Of a DNA stretch of 63,869 nt, positions 27,788-35,745 are shown piece by piece. How positions within the stretch are numbered: position 1 is the first letter of the stretch; every line of letters starts with the position of its first letter. The position numbers and the translations under genes are program-made. Below the pieces are notes generated by a model. It searched no databases, had not been told where the DNA came from, and saw only the letters and a program-made list of their open reading frames with translations. The DNA is from an uncultured Methylococcaceae bacterium. GTDB lineage: Bacteria; Pseudomonadota; Gammaproteobacteria; Methylococcales; Methylomonadaceae. The stretch spans positions 1 through 63,869 of the forward strand of contig CAIYRS010000017.1 in NCBI GenBank assembly GCA_903928685.1, written 5' to 3'.

Positions 27788-28258
27788 GCTAGGGTAAGTT
27801 TTGTTTTCCGAGTTTCACCACAAAACGCTGCGAGGATAGGTCTTAGGTAGGGTGGGCAGCGCTTTTCTGCCCACCGATTTTATCGGCAAAGGTGGGCAAA
27901 CGATAAAGCTGTTTGCCCACCCTACATGACTGTTTGCCCACCCTACATTACTCAGCATCCAAAATGTCGGGTTACGCTATCGCTAACCCGACCTACATAA
28001 ATGCAAAACACTGATTTTTAATATTTAAAACATTAACTTAATAGCAGTGGCGCTAGAGCTTGGGCACGAGCAAATGCGGATTTTTGAGGGGTGAGGCAGC
28101 AAAGGTAAAAAGATTGTTAACAGAAAACTAATTTGTTATGGTCTTGATTCAAATAATTGCAGGTTAAAATTTTGCGTTTTCTATGACACCTAAAAAGGTG
28201 TTTACTTAACGTTGTGCATATAAATCAACCAAACGACATTAATCAAGGAATACCTTTT
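27788..28258. other. 471-base intergenic region with several repeats
   Basis: It contains a GTAGGGTGGGCA repeat with two arms (27847-27949) and the TCGGGTTACGC...GCTAACCCGAC hairpin (about 27967-27993). At 28032-28063 there is a diverged copy of the terminal repeat of the IS4-family element found at 60.6 kb (TTAACTTAATAGCAGTGGCG). I find no gene in it. Confidence 0.6.
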
Positions 28259-28492
28259 ATGACAAAACCATTCATTCAAAAACTGGATATTATGGAAGCA
28301 GGAAATTTTATAGATGAACTGCTAACTATTGCCTATAACATAGAAGAATCATTGCTTCATTCAGGTGCAGAACCCGGTAAAGATTATACGCGTCTTGATC
28401 TGTTTAAAATGGCTGAACCTTATATGTTGTTCATGTTGAACGACGGTAAAAAAATGGAATACGCCTATCCGTCAAAAAAGGTATATGACTAA
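28259..28492 (+). CDS. hypothetical protein, 77 residues
   Basis: Small soluble protein, MTKPFIQKLDIMEAGNFIDE to YAYPSKKVYD, mostly helical by pattern, with no signal or membrane segment. I chose the ATG at 28259 because AAGGA lies ten bases upstream; an earlier ATG at 28214 would add 15 residues without a ribosome binding site. No family recognised. It precedes nrdJ by about 400 bases, with no sign of co-transcription. Confidence 0.55.
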   Translation: MTKPFIQKLDIMEAGNFIDELLTIAYNIEESLLHSGAEPGKDYTRLDLFKMAEPYMLFMLNDGKKMEYAYPSKKVYD

Positions 28493-28888
28493 TTTATTTG
28501 CTTTTCTGAAACATACAAACAAACTGAACCTGCTCAACTTTTTCACTTTTAAAACGCGGTAAGCTCTAATCCATAAGGCGCAATAACCAACGGGCATTGC
28601 GCCGCATGATTCCCCGATACCACAAAAATCCGCAAACTACATCATTATTGGTGTATCGAAAATGGCGTAATACGCTCCGCTATTAAGCCTTACACCTCTG
28701 CCAAGCCTGTTGGCATCCGTCTATAAATATTTTTGTCGATAATTTTGCTTTTCACCACTATATATCGTGGTAACATAAACAAAAACCAACTACATATAGA
28801 CGAACTCAAAGTTAGCTATTACACGCTAATTTACTGAATTCTTAGCCAATTTCTTCTCCACACCGCCATTTCCAAGGAATCACGCCAC
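28493..28888. other. intergenic region upstream of nrdJ
   Basis: The left half carries a TAATACGCTCCGCTATTA-like hairpin repeat near 28670-28690. The right half carries two NrdR-box-like palindromes (28755-28802). I searched for a B12-riboswitch core upstream of nrdJ and found none. Confidence 0.55.
28755..28802 (+). promoter_or_regulatory. tandem NrdR boxes
   Basis: Box 1 is CCACTATATATCGTGG (28755-28770) and box 2 is CAACTACATATAGACG (28787-28802). Both fit the NrdR consensus acaCwAtATaTwGtgt in the core. Their centres are 32 bases apart, about three helical turns, the pairing normally seen for NrdR. The nrdJ start lies 87 bases downstream. I infer repression of nrdJ by NrdR when (d)ATP is high. 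Confidence 0.75.
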
Positions 28889-31039
28889 ATGACTGCCCAA
28901 CGCCAAGCCCTTAGCCTTCCTATTCCTGAAATCCCTTTCCAAGATGCGTCGATTGATATTTGGGACACCAAATACCGCCTAAAAACCAAAGAAGGCGAGG
29001 CTTTAGATGCCAACATGGATGAAACCTACCAACGGGTTGCCCGTGCGCTTTCGCAAGTGGAAACAGGCAAAGCCAAGCAAGAACTTCATTATCAAGAATT
29101 CTTATGGGCTTTACGCCAAGGCGCAATCCCTGCTGGGCGTATCGTCTCCAACGCTGGCGCATTGGCACATAAACCTGCCACTTCGACTATTAACTGCACC
29201 GTTTCCGGCATTGTTGCCGACTCGATGGACGACATTCTCCATAAAGTCCATGAAGCAGGCCTTACCTTAAAAGCGGGTTGTGGTATCGGTTACGAATTTT
29301 CTACCTTGCGCCCTAAAGATGCCTATGTGTCTGGCGCAGGCGCGTACACCTCTGGGCCGCTGTCGTTTATGGATATTTACGACAAAATGTGTTTTACCGT
29401 CTCGTCTGCTGGCGGTCGGCGCGGCGCACAAATGGGCACGTTTGATGTCGCGCATCCAGACGTGATTGAATTTATCCGCGCCAAACGTGAAGACGGGCGC
29501 TTACGGCAATTTAACTTATCGTTACTGATTACCAGCGAGTTTGTGGAAGCGGTAAAAAATGATTTGCCTTGGCACTTATCCTTTCCGGTTACTGAAAAAG
29601 AAGCCAAAATCGACCAATTAGATTTAGCCGATACCAGCAAAATTCTCTGGCGGGAATTCCCTTGCACAGACAACTACATCGTCAACAACGACGGCCTGGT
29701 CGCTTGCCGAATCAGCAAAACCCTGCCTGCCCGCCGCTTGTGGGACATCATCATGAGTTCTACTTATGATTACGCAGAACCCGGTTTTATCTTGATTGAT
29801 AAAGTCAACGAAATGAACAACAACTGGTTTTGCGAAAAAATCCGCGCCACCAATCCTTGCGGCGAACAACCATTGCCACCTTACGGCAGCTGCTTGCTAG
29901 GCTCCATCAACCTGACCCGTTTTGTCAGCGCACCGTTTACCGAAGCCGCGCGTTTTGATTGGGATGCCTACCGCAAAACCATCCGCATCTTTACCCGCAT
30001 GTTGGATAACGTGGTGGAACTCAACGGCTTGCCGCTGCAAAAACAACGTGACGAAATCACCAGCAAACGCCGCCACGGCATGGGCTATCTGGGCTTAGGT
30101 TCCACCATCACCATGTTGGGCATGAAATACGGCAATCAAGCTTCCTTGGAATTTACCGAAGAAGTCACCAAAGTCTTAGCGGTTGAAGGCTGGCATGAAG
30201 CTTTGAATTTAGCCAAAGAAAAAGGCCCGGCGCCGATTATGGAACAACTGTTCACCGTCACGGGTGAAATGCTGCACAAGCGCCCAGAAATGCTCGCCGA
30301 TGGCTATAAAGTCGGCGACCAAATCGCAGGCAAAATCCTGCACGCCAAATACAGCCGTTACATGCAAAAAATCGCCAAAATTGAACCGGAATTAGTCCAG
30401 CAATTGGCAGAAACAGGCGCGCGCTTCACCCATCACAGCTCCATCGCGCCAACAGGTACGATCTCATTATCGCTTGCCAATAACGCCAGCAACGGCATTG
30501 AACCCAGCTTTGCCCACCATTACTCGCGTAACGTCATTCGTGCCGGGAAAAAATCCAAAGAAAAAGTGGATGTTTATTCTTATGAATTGCTCGCCTACCG
30601 CCACACCATCAACCCCGAAGCCATGCCTTACAGCGCCGATCCAAACCAGCAATTGCCGGATTATTTCATCGCCGCCGACGACATAACCCCCAAGCAACAC
30701 GTAGACATCCAAGCCGCCGCGCAATTGTGGATAGATTCCTCCATCAGCAAAACCGCCAACGTGCCGACCGATTACCCGTATGAAGATTTCAAATCCATCT
30801 ACCAATACGCCTACGAACAAGGCCTAAAAGGCTGCACCACCTTCCGTTTTAACCCGGAAGTATTCCAAGGCGTGTTAGTAAAAGAATCCGATTTGGAAAA
30901 CACCACTTACCAATTCACGCTAGAAGACGGCTCGGTTGTGGAATTAAAAGGTAACGAAGAGGTGGAATACGACGGCGAAATCCACTCAGCAGCGAATTTG
31001 TTTGATGCTTTGAAGGAAGGGTATTACGGGAAGTTTTGA
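28889..31039 (+). CDS. nrdJ: adenosylcobalamin-dependent ribonucleoside-diphosphate reductase (class II)
   Basis: B12-dependent reductase converting ribonucleotides to deoxyribonucleotides with or without oxygen. The 716-residue chain begins with a short N-terminal region. The substrate and barrel motifs include STINCTVSGI (first redox Cys), GCGIGYEFSTLRP, SSAGGRRGAQMG and the active-site loop NPCGEQPLPPYGSC, where Asn322, Cys324 (thiyl radical) and Glu326 lie. Late motifs are GCTTFRFNPEVFQG and a short acidic tail. No C-terminal CxxC pair is visible at the end, so the re-reducing cysteines may differ from the longest class II forms. NrdR boxes lie upstream and an intrinsic terminator follows. 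The distant cobQ fits a B12 requirement. Confidence 0.93.
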   Translation: MTAQRQALSLPIPEIPFQDASIDIWDTKYRLKTKEGEALDANMDETYQRVARALSQVETGKAKQELHYQEFLWALRQGAIPAGRIVSNAGALAHKPATSTINCTVSGIVADSMDDILHKVHEAGLTLKAGCGIGYEFSTLRPKDAYVSGAGAYTSGPLSFMDIYDKMCFTVSSAGGRRGAQMGTFDVAHPDVIEFIRAKREDGRLRQFNLSLLITSEFVEAVKNDLPWHLSFPVTEKEAKIDQLDLADTSKILWREFPCTDNYIVNNDGLVACRISKTLPARRLWDIIMSSTYDYAEPGFILIDKVNEMNNNWFCEKIRATNPCGEQPLPPYGSCLLGSINLTRFVSAPFTEAARFDWDAYRKTIRIFTRMLDNVVELNGLPLQKQRDEITSKRRHGMGYLGLGSTITMLGMKYGNQASLEFTEEVTKVLAVEGWHEALNLAKEKGPAPIMEQLFTVTGEMLHKRPEMLADGYKVGDQIAGKILHAKYSRYMQKIAKIEPELVQQLAETGARFTHHSSIAPTGTISLSLANNASNGIEPSFAHHYSRNVIRAGKKSKEKVDVYSYELLAYRHTINPEAMPYSADPNQQLPDYFIAADDITPKQHVDIQAAAQLWIDSSISKTANVPTDYPYEDFKSIYQYAYEQGLKGCTTFRFNPEVFQGVLVKESDLENTTYQFTLEDGSVVELKGNEEVEYDGEIHSAANLFDALKEGYYGKF

Positions 31040-31050
31040 TTCACCAAAAA

Positions 31051-31086
31051 GCAAAAAGCCCCAGTAGTTCTACTGAGGCTTTTTGC
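31051..31086 (+). terminator. intrinsic terminator after nrdJ
   Basis: GCAAAAAGCCCCAGTAG pairs with CTACTGAGGCTTTTTGC, leaving a tight loop; the descending arm provides the T tract. It begins twelve bases after the nrdJ stop. The stem is almost symmetrical, so it may also act on the opposite strand. Confidence 0.85.
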
Positions 31087-31175
31087 CGACCGGGAGCCCC
31101 CAATCCTTAGGATTATTGTGTAGCGGCTCTGATTATAAATCAACCCAGAAAGCTTATTCCTTCATCGGCCTAATC

Positions 31176-31457
31176 ATGCGAATCATAAGCAACAAAGCAT
31201 TACGCGATTTTGCAATATTGCATCCTCAATCAGAAACGGCATTACAAGAATGGCGAAAAAGAATGGAAGCAACAACTAGCAATTCGTACTCTGAATTAAA
31301 AACGGCTTTTAATTCAGTGGATAAGGTAGGAAACTACTATATATTCAATATTGCAGGTAACCATTACCGATTGATTGCTGCAATCCATTTTAATACCCAG
31401 ACCGTTTACATTCGCGACGTGTTAACCCACAAAGAGTACGACTTATGGAAACCTTGA
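31176..31457 (+). CDS. higB: HigB-family mRNA interferase toxin
   Basis: 93 residues from the chosen ATG: MRIISNKALRDFAILHPQSE, then ALQEWRKRMEATTSNSYSEL, then VGNYYIFNIAGNHYRLIAAI and VYIRDVLTHKEYD. This is the HigB_toxin pattern, including the conserved RLIAAIHF strand and the THKEYD end. HigB toxins cleave ribosome-bound mRNA. An earlier in-frame Met at 31083 lies in the nrdJ terminator region and is unlikely. The antitoxin frame overlaps the last 13 bases. Confidence 0.88.
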   Translation: MRIISNKALRDFAILHPQSETALQEWRKRMEATTSNSYSELKTAFNSVDKVGNYYIFNIAGNHYRLIAAIHFNTQTVYIRDVLTHKEYDLWKP

Positions 31458-31678
31458 CCGCCAGCATTACCCCGCAAGTTATCAACCATTACGCATTGTT
31501 ATGCGAAACAATCCCGTTGTATCCCATAGAAAATGAACACGACTATGAAGTCGCTATCAGCGTTCTAAACAACCTGTTGGATTTGGGCGGAGCAGATGAA
31601 AATCATCCGTTGGCGCGGTTGGTAACAGCTTTGGGGGTATTTATTGAGAATTATGAGCAGCATTTGCCCAGTCATTAA
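31445..31678 (+). pseudogene. higA: HigA antitoxin truncated before its HTH domain
   Basis: 77 residues, METLTASITPQVINHYALLC to IENYEQHLPSH, match the N-terminal half of the COG5499-type HigA. The stop codon falls where the family continues into a helix-turn-helix domain of about 40-60 residues. Downstream sequence in the same frame is repeat-like and shows no HTH. The remaining part may still bind HigB, so it may not be functionally dead, but autoregulation through DNA binding should be lost. Confidence 0.7.
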
Positions 31679-31762
31679 CCCGTAAGGCAGATTCGGCATA
31701 GCTTTCGGATGTGGAGGCGGTTTGCTTCTCGAAACCACCTTGGGTTTGGGTGAATGGATAAT

Positions 31763-31842
31763 GTAGGTTGGGGTGAGGTACGAACCCCAACATTGCCGTA
31801 CCTTCAAGCCAGTTGTTGGGGTTCGTACCTCACCCCAACCTA
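31763..31842. repeat. GTAGGTTGGGGTGAGG palindromic repeat
   Basis: Left arm GTAGGTTGGGGTGAGGTACG and right arm CGTACCTCACCCCAACCTAA face each other across about 35 bases. It lies just after the truncated higA and may mark the event that shortened it. Confidence 0.7.
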
Positions 31843-31895
31843 AGATACTGGGAATATGAACAAGAAATAGTAGCGTGTTTGAATGCTGATACTTA

Positions 31896-32012
31896 TCTTT
31901 ACGCTGGTTACCAAGCCCCGGCTTAGTAACCCAAGTCCTAGAAGCTCAAACTTCGAGAACTCTGGAAGCTTGAGCTTTCAGAACCCCATTCCCAAGCGGG
32001 GCTTGGAAAGAG
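31896..32012. repeat. multi-hairpin CCAAGC repeat
   Basis: A ~115-base cluster of short stems (GGTTACCAAGCC, AGCTCAAACTTCGAG, GGAAGCTTGAGCTTTC, TTCCCAAGCGGGGCTTGG). It is inverted relative to clusters at 44664, 48989, 60495 and 63762. Together with the preceding repeat it fills the 354-base gap between higA and the AlbA_2 gene. Confidence 0.65.
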
Positions 32013-32032
32013 CCACATAAACGAGAACTCAA

Positions 32033-33397
32033 ATGCTTAACTATTCATATAACCCATTCAAAAACGCCCTAGAAGAAATTGATGGTTCTGATTTGCTCTT
32101 ATTGAGAGACGTTGCAGAAGGCTGGTATGTTGACTACAAATCCCTAGGGCTAAAAATTGATGACTATGGAAAACACTTGGCTGCTTTTGCAAATCAATAC
32201 GGCGGCTGGCTTATTATTGGAGTTACTGAGAAAAATGATGGTTCTCGGACTGCGGACAAGTTTGTTGGAATACACAATGCGGACGTAGAAAAAATTTCTC
32301 TTCAACTAAGGGAAGCTGCGGCAAGCCATGTCAACCCAACAGTTTTATATGAAGAAAAAATAATAAAAGGGCCAATTGAAGAAATCGAATTAGAAAATGA
32401 TAAGTCTATTATCATCGTAGGCATACCTAGAAGCCTTAATACGCCTCATATACATTCATCAGGGCGAATTTATCGGCGACTTGCTGACCAATCTAAGCCA
32501 AAAGAAGAGACAGATAGATTTATCCTTGATGAGTTGTGGAAACGTGGAAATGAACATCAAAAGAATGTAACCCAGTTCCTTACTCAAATACCACGATTAC
32601 CAGAAAAACAATCAAATTCAACATGGGCGCATATATTTTTTAAGCCTAGCGAAAGCCAATTACCACCTAAAAAAGATTTAGAATTTAACCAGTTTTTAGA
32701 CATTGTAACTAATGCGAACGATTGCGTGACCAGCCCTTATGCACCGATGCAAGCAATACATACAACTGCAAAAGGTTATGTGGCTAGACAAATTGAAAAT
32801 AATGACCCTAGCTTAGCAGCATTAGCAATAAACTGGTTTAATGATGGAAGTGTTAGGCTCGACATACCATTGAACTGTTACGATATGCCTAATTTTTTAG
32901 AAACCCATGACAAAAATCAATTTGCTGAAGAATATTGCCGGATAGCATATGAAGCTGGTTATCGAAACATGGAAATTGTGGATTTTTCGATATTTGTTAA
33001 GATTCTAGCGGCACTTTCAAATTGCTACCTTCACATGTTGGAGGCTATTGACGATAAACGTGACATTTATTCCTGCTTTACTCTACGTAATGTATTTTAT
33101 ACTTCTCCTTATGTGGATTCAGCGAAGTTTATTGAAAGGATAAAAAAATTTTCACTACCATTAACGACGGAACAAGAAATTGTATTTCCTCAAGAACCAA
33201 CAGATGAAAATATGTTTTTGCATGGAATAGAAAGACCAAGCAGTTATGAAGAAATTTTCCCCTTACCTATCATGTTTGTATTGCCCATTGTTTTCAAGGT
33301 GTTCAATTCGGTTGGCATTGTTCAAGATATAGAAACTTTTGCAAGCGATATAGACGCATGGGGATTTGGCAAGAGTAACGATGAGGCCAACCGATAG
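32033..33397 (+). CDS. AlbA_2 (Schlafen-type) domain protein
   Basis: A 454-residue protein whose first 150 residues match the AlbA_2 nucleic-acid-binding domain (formerly AAA_4). The family core YVDYKSLGLK is followed by GKHLAAFANQYGGWLIIGVTEKNDG and IIIVGIPRSLNTPHIHSSGRIYRR. The remainder has no domain I recognise, no membrane segment and no obvious catalytic motif. Codon use is AT-richer than in adjacent genes, and the gene is flanked by repeats on both sides, so horizontal acquisition is likely. AlbA_2 proteins include transcription regulators and some anti-phage components. A role cannot be chosen from sequence. Confidence 0.75.
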   Translation: MLNYSYNPFKNALEEIDGSDLLLLRDVAEGWYVDYKSLGLKIDDYGKHLAAFANQYGGWLIIGVTEKNDGSRTADKFVGIHNADVEKISLQLREAAASHVNPTVLYEEKIIKGPIEEIELENDKSIIIVGIPRSLNTPHIHSSGRIYRRLADQSKPKEETDRFILDELWKRGNEHQKNVTQFLTQIPRLPEKQSNSTWAHIFFKPSESQLPPKKDLEFNQFLDIVTNANDCVTSPYAPMQAIHTTAKGYVARQIENNDPSLAALAINWFNDGSVRLDIPLNCYDMPNFLETHDKNQFAEEYCRIAYEAGYRNMEIVDFSIFVKILAALSNCYLHMLEAIDDKRDIYSCFTLRNVFYTSPYVDSAKFIERIKKFSLPLTTEQEIVFPQEPTDENMFLHGIERPSSYEEIFPLPIMFVLPIVFKVFNSVGIVQDIETFASDIDAWGFGKSNDEANR

Positions 33398-33463
33398 CTT
33401 TGGCAGTCAAGTAGGGTGGGCAACGCTTTTCTGCCCACCTTTTACAACAGATAAAAAGCTAAT

Positions 33464-33479
33464 TGTCATAAAACCAACA
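33464..33479 (+). promoter_or_regulatory. NifA upstream activating sequence (TGT-N10-ACA)
   Basis: TGT at 33464-33466 and ACA at 33477-33479 are separated by exactly ten bases, the NifA operator pattern. Its centre lies 63.5 bases upstream of the first G of the -24 element at 33535. A near-match to the IHF consensus (AATCAAACAGATA, one mismatch, 33506-33518) lies between the two, where DNA bending is needed. Confidence 0.75.
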
Positions 33480-33533
33480 AAACACCTTCCTTTAAATCCC
33501 ATATAAATCAAACAGATAATTTATTAAAAAACT

Positions 33534-33549
33534 TGGATTACTTCTTGCT
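33534..33549 (+). promoter_or_regulatory. sigma-54 promoter of the SIR2-SagB operon
   Basis: TGGATTACTTCTTGCT contains GG and GC dinucleotides separated by ten bases and a perfect TTGCT -12 element. The -24 element departs from TGGCA at two positions. The expected start site is near 33560, about 26 bases before the first ATG. An AAGGAG ribosome binding site follows at 33574. Confidence 0.75.
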
Positions 33550-33585
33550 TAAAGCCTTACTATTTAAGCCTTCAAGGAGTTTTCC

Positions 33586-34449
33586 ATGACATCCGCGCTG
33601 TTTTCCCAAATCTTAGACGGTCTTTACGACAACAAAATCGTTCCCTACCTTGGCGCTGGCGTATTGTTTGATGCCAGTAATAAAGCTACCGGACAAGCCA
33701 TGCCCGCCACCAGCGACAGCTTGATTTTGGCGATGAACAACGGGCAACCGATGGCACCCAAATTAATGTACGAATTCCCCCGTGCGGCGATGAACTTGGA
33801 GCTGAAACGCGGGCGCAATTTCCTCAGCCAATTTCTCACCAAAACCTACGGCGAAACCGAATGGACACGCGCCGCCATCCACGAATGGCTAGCCAATTGG
33901 AAGCCCGCGTATGTGATTGATGTCAACCGTGACACGCAATTGCAAGACAGCTATGCCGATGAAGAACATACCTTAATCGTCGGCGTTGCCCGCATCACCG
34001 CCAGCCAATTCCGCTATCGGATTTATCATTTTGATGGCAACCATTATTTTGAAATCACCCAAGACCAAGTCGATCCGCGTCTGCCTGTGTTGTTTAAACC
34101 AATGGGAACGCCGAAACCGGAAGCCAATTTTGTCGCCTCCGATGCCGATTATGTCGATTACATCACCGAACTGATGGGCGGTTTTGCCATCCCCGAATTT
34201 TTGAAAAATTACCGCAAAGACAAGCAATACCTGTTTATAGGTTTGCGCCTGAACCGCGATTCCGAGCGCATGGTGATGGCGGACATTATCCGCGATGGTG
34301 GCGAACCGAAAGGCTGGGCGTTGATTAAAAACCCAACCGATAAGGAAATCCGTTATTGCAAAAAAATCGGCTTGGAAATTGTTGATGCCGATGTCGCGGA
34401 TTGGTTGGACGTAGTGGGTTTTGCTTGTGAGCAGAAGCTGACAGCCTAA
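33586..34449 (+). CDS. SIR2-like domain protein, first gene of a NifA-type operon
   Basis: A 287-residue protein with the SIR2_2-type Rossmann opening NKIVPYLGAGVLFDA near residue 15. Later segments are typical of the SIR2-like family: LPVLFKPMGTPKPEANFVAS, DADYVDYITELMGG and KQYLFIGLRLNRDSERMVM. Where sirtuins have the catalytic His in a KLHG-like motif, this protein reads KPMG, so deacylase or NADase activity by the usual mechanism is doubtful. The strong AAGGAG site supports the start. It follows a sigma-54 promoter with a NifA site, so I infer expression under nitrogen-fixing conditions. Confidence 0.78.
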   Translation: MTSALFSQILDGLYDNKIVPYLGAGVLFDASNKATGQAMPATSDSLILAMNNGQPMAPKLMYEFPRAAMNLELKRGRNFLSQFLTKTYGETEWTRAAIHEWLANWKPAYVIDVNRDTQLQDSYADEEHTLIVGVARITASQFRYRIYHFDGNHYFEITQDQVDPRLPVLFKPMGTPKPEANFVASDADYVDYITELMGGFAIPEFLKNYRKDKQYLFIGLRLNRDSERMVMADIIRDGGEPKGWALIKNPTDKEIRYCKKIGLEIVDADVADWLDVVGFACEQKLTA

Positions 34450-34455
34450 GTTTTT

Positions 34456-34543
34456 GTAGGATGGGCTGAACGAAGGGAAGCCCATCAATACGCCCAATCG
34501 ATGGGGTTCGCTCGGTGGGCAGAACAGCGTTGCCCACCCTACC
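34456..34543. repeat. two abutting palindromic repeats in the SIR2-SagB operon
   Basis: GTAGGATGGGCTGAACGAAG with its partial partner is joined to a GGTGGGCAGAACAGCG...TTGCCCACCCTAC repeat. It occupies half of the 181-base gap between the SIR2-like and DUF364 genes. No second promoter is evident. Confidence 0.65.
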
Positions 34544-34630
34544 TTGGTTTTCTATCGGTATCGTCACCCAACATGGACTTTTCAGGTTTTAAAAATCTAA
34601 ACGGCCTTTTTAACGCTTGATGGATAAATT

Positions 34631-35587
34631 ATGACCAACCCCAATCACCTCTACGAACTCCTACTCGATTCCTGTAGCAGCCAAACCCAAGCCGACCGTA
34701 TCTTAATCGGCTTGGTGTGGACGCTTTGCCAAGATGACCAGCAAGGCACGACGGGATTGGCGATGAGTCCGGCTATCGCCACCCGCACCTTGCCGTGGTC
34801 TGGCACGTTAACAGGCAAACCGATCACCGACTTAGCAGCGTGGATTGTCGATTGGGAGCCTTACAAATCCACAGTGGCGATGGCGGCGATCAATTGTTGC
34901 CTAAATGCTCGTGCCTTACCGGAATCGGTGTTATTGCCTAGCCATTCTGAACACCCGAATCTGACGGTTTTCGAACATTTTCTGCCGCAAATCCAAGGCA
35001 AAAATGTGGTTGTGGTTGGGCATTATCCCGGCATCGAGCGTTATCAAAAGCAAATGCAATTGACGGTGTTGGAAAGGCAGCCCCAACCTGGCGATTTGCC
35101 CGATGCCGCCGCAGAATTTCTGTTGCCCAAAGCCGATTGGGTGTTTCTCACCGCCAGCTCGATTCCCAACAAAACTTTTCCGCGCTTGGCGGAATTGGCA
35201 AGCAACGCCAAAACCGTGTTGATGGGGCCGACTGTGCCGTGGTTGCCGCAATTGCATGAATTTGGCATTGATTATCTGGCAGGTGTGGAAGTGGTCGATG
35301 CCCATGCCTTGTACCATACCGCCGCGCAAGGTGGCGGGGTGCGAATTTTTGCCGACGGTGTGCGTTACCGCGTCGCCGAACTTACGCCAACACACAGCAT
35401 GGCTTGGCTGAAACAACAGATCGCCGACTGCGCCGCCGACAAACAGCGCTTAACAGCAGAGATGGAAACGTGGTATGGCGCGGGTAATAGCCGTCGTTTT
35501 CCGTCGTATCGGTTATTGGAAGAATGCAATACCCGATTGTCGCGTTTGGATAGTAGTTATAAATTGTTGTGGGATCAACGCGATTGA
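34631..35587 (+). CDS. DUF364/DUF4213 Rossmann-like protein
   Basis: A 318-residue cytoplasmic protein. The N-terminal part (LIGLVWTLCQDDQQGTTGLA, DLAAWIVDWEPYKSTVAMAA) matches DUF4213. The C-terminal part (GKNVVVVGHYPGIERYQ, ADWVFLTASSIPNKTFPRLA, KTVLMGPTVPWLPQLHEFGI, DYLAGVEVVD) matches DUF364, annotated as a putative heavy-metal chelation domain. A C-terminal helical tail is extra. Metal or cofactor handling is a family-level guess, but it is attractive in an operon with NifA control and an Fe-S protein. Confidence 0.8.
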   Translation: MTNPNHLYELLLDSCSSQTQADRILIGLVWTLCQDDQQGTTGLAMSPAIATRTLPWSGTLTGKPITDLAAWIVDWEPYKSTVAMAAINCCLNARALPESVLLPSHSEHPNLTVFEHFLPQIQGKNVVVVGHYPGIERYQKQMQLTVLERQPQPGDLPDAAAEFLLPKADWVFLTASSIPNKTFPRLAELASNAKTVLMGPTVPWLPQLHEFGIDYLAGVEVVDAHALYHTAAQGGGVRIFADGVRYRVAELTPTHSMAWLKQQIADCAADKQRLTAEMETWYGAGNSRRFPSYRLLEECNTRLSRLDSSYKLLWDQRD

Positions 35588-35639
35588 TGCGCCTCCTGTC
35601 GTCGGCACATCCTATAACGACCGCAAATTTAATTCCGAT

Positions 35640-35716
35640 GTAGGATGGGCTGACGGCAGGAAGCCCATCATTAATTCGCCTAGTTTGATGGGCTTCCTAT
35701 CGTCAGCCCATCCTAC
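35640..35716. repeat. GTAGGATGGGCTGACG palindromic repeat
   Basis: Left arm GTAGGATGGGCTGACGGCAG and right arm ATCGTCAGCCCATCCTAC, in the 158-base gap between the DUF364 gene and the next gene. Same family as 26466 and 45552. Confidence 0.75.
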
Positions 35717-35745
35717 GATGCTAAATTTTGGAAATAAGAGCTCAG

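Noticed and set aside
28493-28888. Cobalamin riboswitch upstream of the B12-dependent nrdJ
   Set aside because: No B12-box-like GCCACTG core or surrounding structure is visible; NrdR boxes explain the region better.
34450-34630. Second sigma-54 promoter before the DUF364 gene
   Set aside because: GG and GC are not ten bases apart and the motif lies in a GGTGGGCAG repeat; a single promoter at 33534 is enough.
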